Source of the DNA: Sulfitobacter sp.
GTDB taxonomy: Bacteria > Pseudomonadota > Alphaproteobacteria > Rhodobacterales > Rhodobacteraceae
Assembly: GCA_026421135.1 (NCBI GenBank)
Contig: JAPKCR010000124.1
Coordinates: forward strand, 1 to 6,730
Length of the DNA: 6,730 bases
Direction: 5' to 3'
Part shown: positions 5,788-6,730 of the stretch, one piece after another
Layout of the letters: each line of letters starts with the position of its first letter
Numbering within the stretch: position 1 is the stretch's first letter
Translations under genes and position numbers: made by a program
The notes under the pieces: model-generated
The model's database searches: none
Told to the model about the DNA's origin: nothing
Seen by the model: the letters and a program-made list of their open reading frames with translations, nothing else

Positions 5788-6730
5788 ATGACAAACCCCT
5801 TGCTTCAGGACTGGAATACGCCGTTTCAACTTGCCCCGTTTGACAAGATTTCGGACGACAATTTCGAGCCCGCGCTAGAAGAAGCGCTGACCACGCACCG
5901 CAAGGAGATTGATGCAATTGCCAGTTGCGATGCCGCGCCCACATTCGGCAATACGATCGAGGCGCTGGAAGAGGCGGGCAGCCAACTTGACCGCGTGTTG
6001 GGGGTGTTTTTCACTGTGGCCGGCGCGGATAGCAATCCGGTCCGCGAAGAATTGCAACGCAAGTTTTCACCTCTTTTGGCGGCGCATTTCTCGGAGATAT
6101 CGAGCAACAAGGCACTGTTCGCCCGTGTCGCCGATGTATGGAAAAGGCGCGATCGCTTTGAGCTAACACCAGAGCAAGCCCGGGTTTTGATGCTGACCCA
6201 TCGCGGGTTTGTGCGGTCTGGTGCTGCCTTGGAAGGCGCACAGGATGCGCGCATGAAAGAAATCAAGGGTCGGTTGGCGGTTCTTGGGACACAGTTTACC
6301 CAGAATCTTTTGGCCGACGAGCGTTCGTGGTTCATGAAGCTTGAGGAAACCGACCTTGAAGGGTTGCCCGAGTTTGTTATTGATGCCGCCCGTAATGCTG
6401 GCGTGGAAAAAGACGCAGGCGGCCCGGTTATTACGCTGTCCAGGTCACTGATTGTGCCATTCCTGCAATTTTCACCGCGCCGTGATTTGCGGGAAAAAGC
6501 GTTCTTGGCGTGGCAAGCACGTGGTGCAAACGATGGCGAAACCGACAATCGGGCAATCGCCGCTGAAACATTGGCCTTGCGCCATGAGCGGGCCAACCTG
6601 CTGGGGTATCAAAATTTTGCAGCCTTCAAGCTGGAAACCGAGATGGCAAAGACACCGGATGCCGTTCGTCAGTTGTTGATGGATGTGTGGGAGCCCGCCA
6701 AAGCCCAGGCCGAGGCGGATGGCGCTGTAT
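5788..6730 (+). CDS. dcp: M3 family metallopeptidase, peptidyl-dipeptidase Dcp-like, 3' end cut off by window
   Basis: The frame is open from the ATG at 5788 to the right edge (314 codons) and is preceded by AAGGAG six bases upstream. The residues correspond to the N-terminal, mostly helical half of M3 peptidases, which are usually near 670-690 residues; the zinc motif HExxH would lie beyond the window. Dcp-like features are NPLLQDWNTPFQLAPFDKI (3-21), NTIEALEEAG (55-64) with RVLGVFF (69-75), LFARVADVWKRR (110-121), LGTQFTQNLL (166-175), the FLAWQARG segment (239-246), and LLGYQNFAAFKLETEMAKTP (271-290). Together these resemble E. coli Dcp more than oligopeptidase A. The enzyme removes dipeptides from the C-terminus of peptides in the cytoplasm; no signal peptide is seen. 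It begins a separate transcription unit after the terminator and may be controlled through the palindrome at 5731-5752. Confidence 0.9.
   Translation, partial: MTNPLLQDWNTPFQLAPFDKISDDNFEPALEEALTTHRKEIDAIASCDAAPTFGNTIEALEEAGSQLDRVLGVFFTVAGADSNPVREELQRKFSPLLAAHFSEISSNKALFARVADVWKRRDRFELTPEQARVLMLTHRGFVRSGAALEGAQDARMKEIKGRLAVLGTQFTQNLLADERSWFMKLEETDLEGLPEFVIDAARNAGVEKDAGGPVITLSRSLIVPFLQFSPRRDLREKAFLAWQARGANDGETDNRAIAAETLALRHERANLLGYQNFAAFKLETEMAKTPDAVRQLLMDVWEPAKAQAEADGAV

Noticed and set aside
5826..6596. Long open frame of 256 codons on the minus strand, inside dcp
   Set aside because: It lies antisense to the well-supported M3 peptidase frame, is rich in Ser/Arg/Ala as expected of a mirrored GC-rich codon pattern, and shows no recognisable motif.
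1..6730. A hidden mobile element, CRISPR array, toxin-antitoxin or defence system
   Set aside because: No arrays of repeats, transposase, integrase, tRNA or toxin-like small genes were seen; all large gaps are explained and the genes are typical housekeeping or conserved accessory families.

Overview
The window looks like ordinary chromosomal DNA of an alphaproteobacterium, most likely the Roseobacter/Rhodobacterales group. This rests on the type of heat-shock sigma factor (RpoH2-like), the wording of several proteins (CoaBC, Dut, a Dcp-type M3 peptidase) and a medium-high GC content. The assignment is inference from protein family resemblance; no search was run.

Layout. On the minus strand, positions 1-410 hold the start of a histidine phosphatase gene that runs off the left edge. 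A roughly 160-base divergent region follows. All further genes lie on the plus strand: an rpoH2-like sigma-32 factor (574-1452); a secreted ChaN-like putative haem/metal-binding protein whose GTG start overlaps the rpoH2 stop (1449-2255); coaBC for coenzyme A synthesis (2321-3514); dut dUTPase (3589-4038); a MoeB/ThiF/HesA adenylyltransferase with an N-terminal membrane extension (4129-5169); a secreted DsrE-fold protein (5232-5663); a strong terminator-like hairpin (5676-5714); and the 5' part of an M3 peptidase, dcp-like (5788 to beyond the right edge).

How the genes fit together. rpoH2 and the ChaN-like gene are almost certainly translationally coupled. coaBC next to dut is a widespread bacterial pairing. 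The MoeB-like and DsrE-like genes both belong to families linked with sulfur chemistry, but one acts in the cytoplasm (possibly at the membrane) and the other is exported, so a shared pathway is only a guess. The terminator after the DsrE gene and a near-perfect 22-bp palindrome upstream of dcp mark the start of a separate transcription unit.

I found no mobile element, CRISPR array, tRNA, rRNA, phage gene or recognisable defence system. The most interesting points are the membrane-anchored MoeB/ThiF protein, the 22-bp operator-like palindrome before dcp, and the sigma factor/ChaN overlap. No clearly undescribed system is visible.
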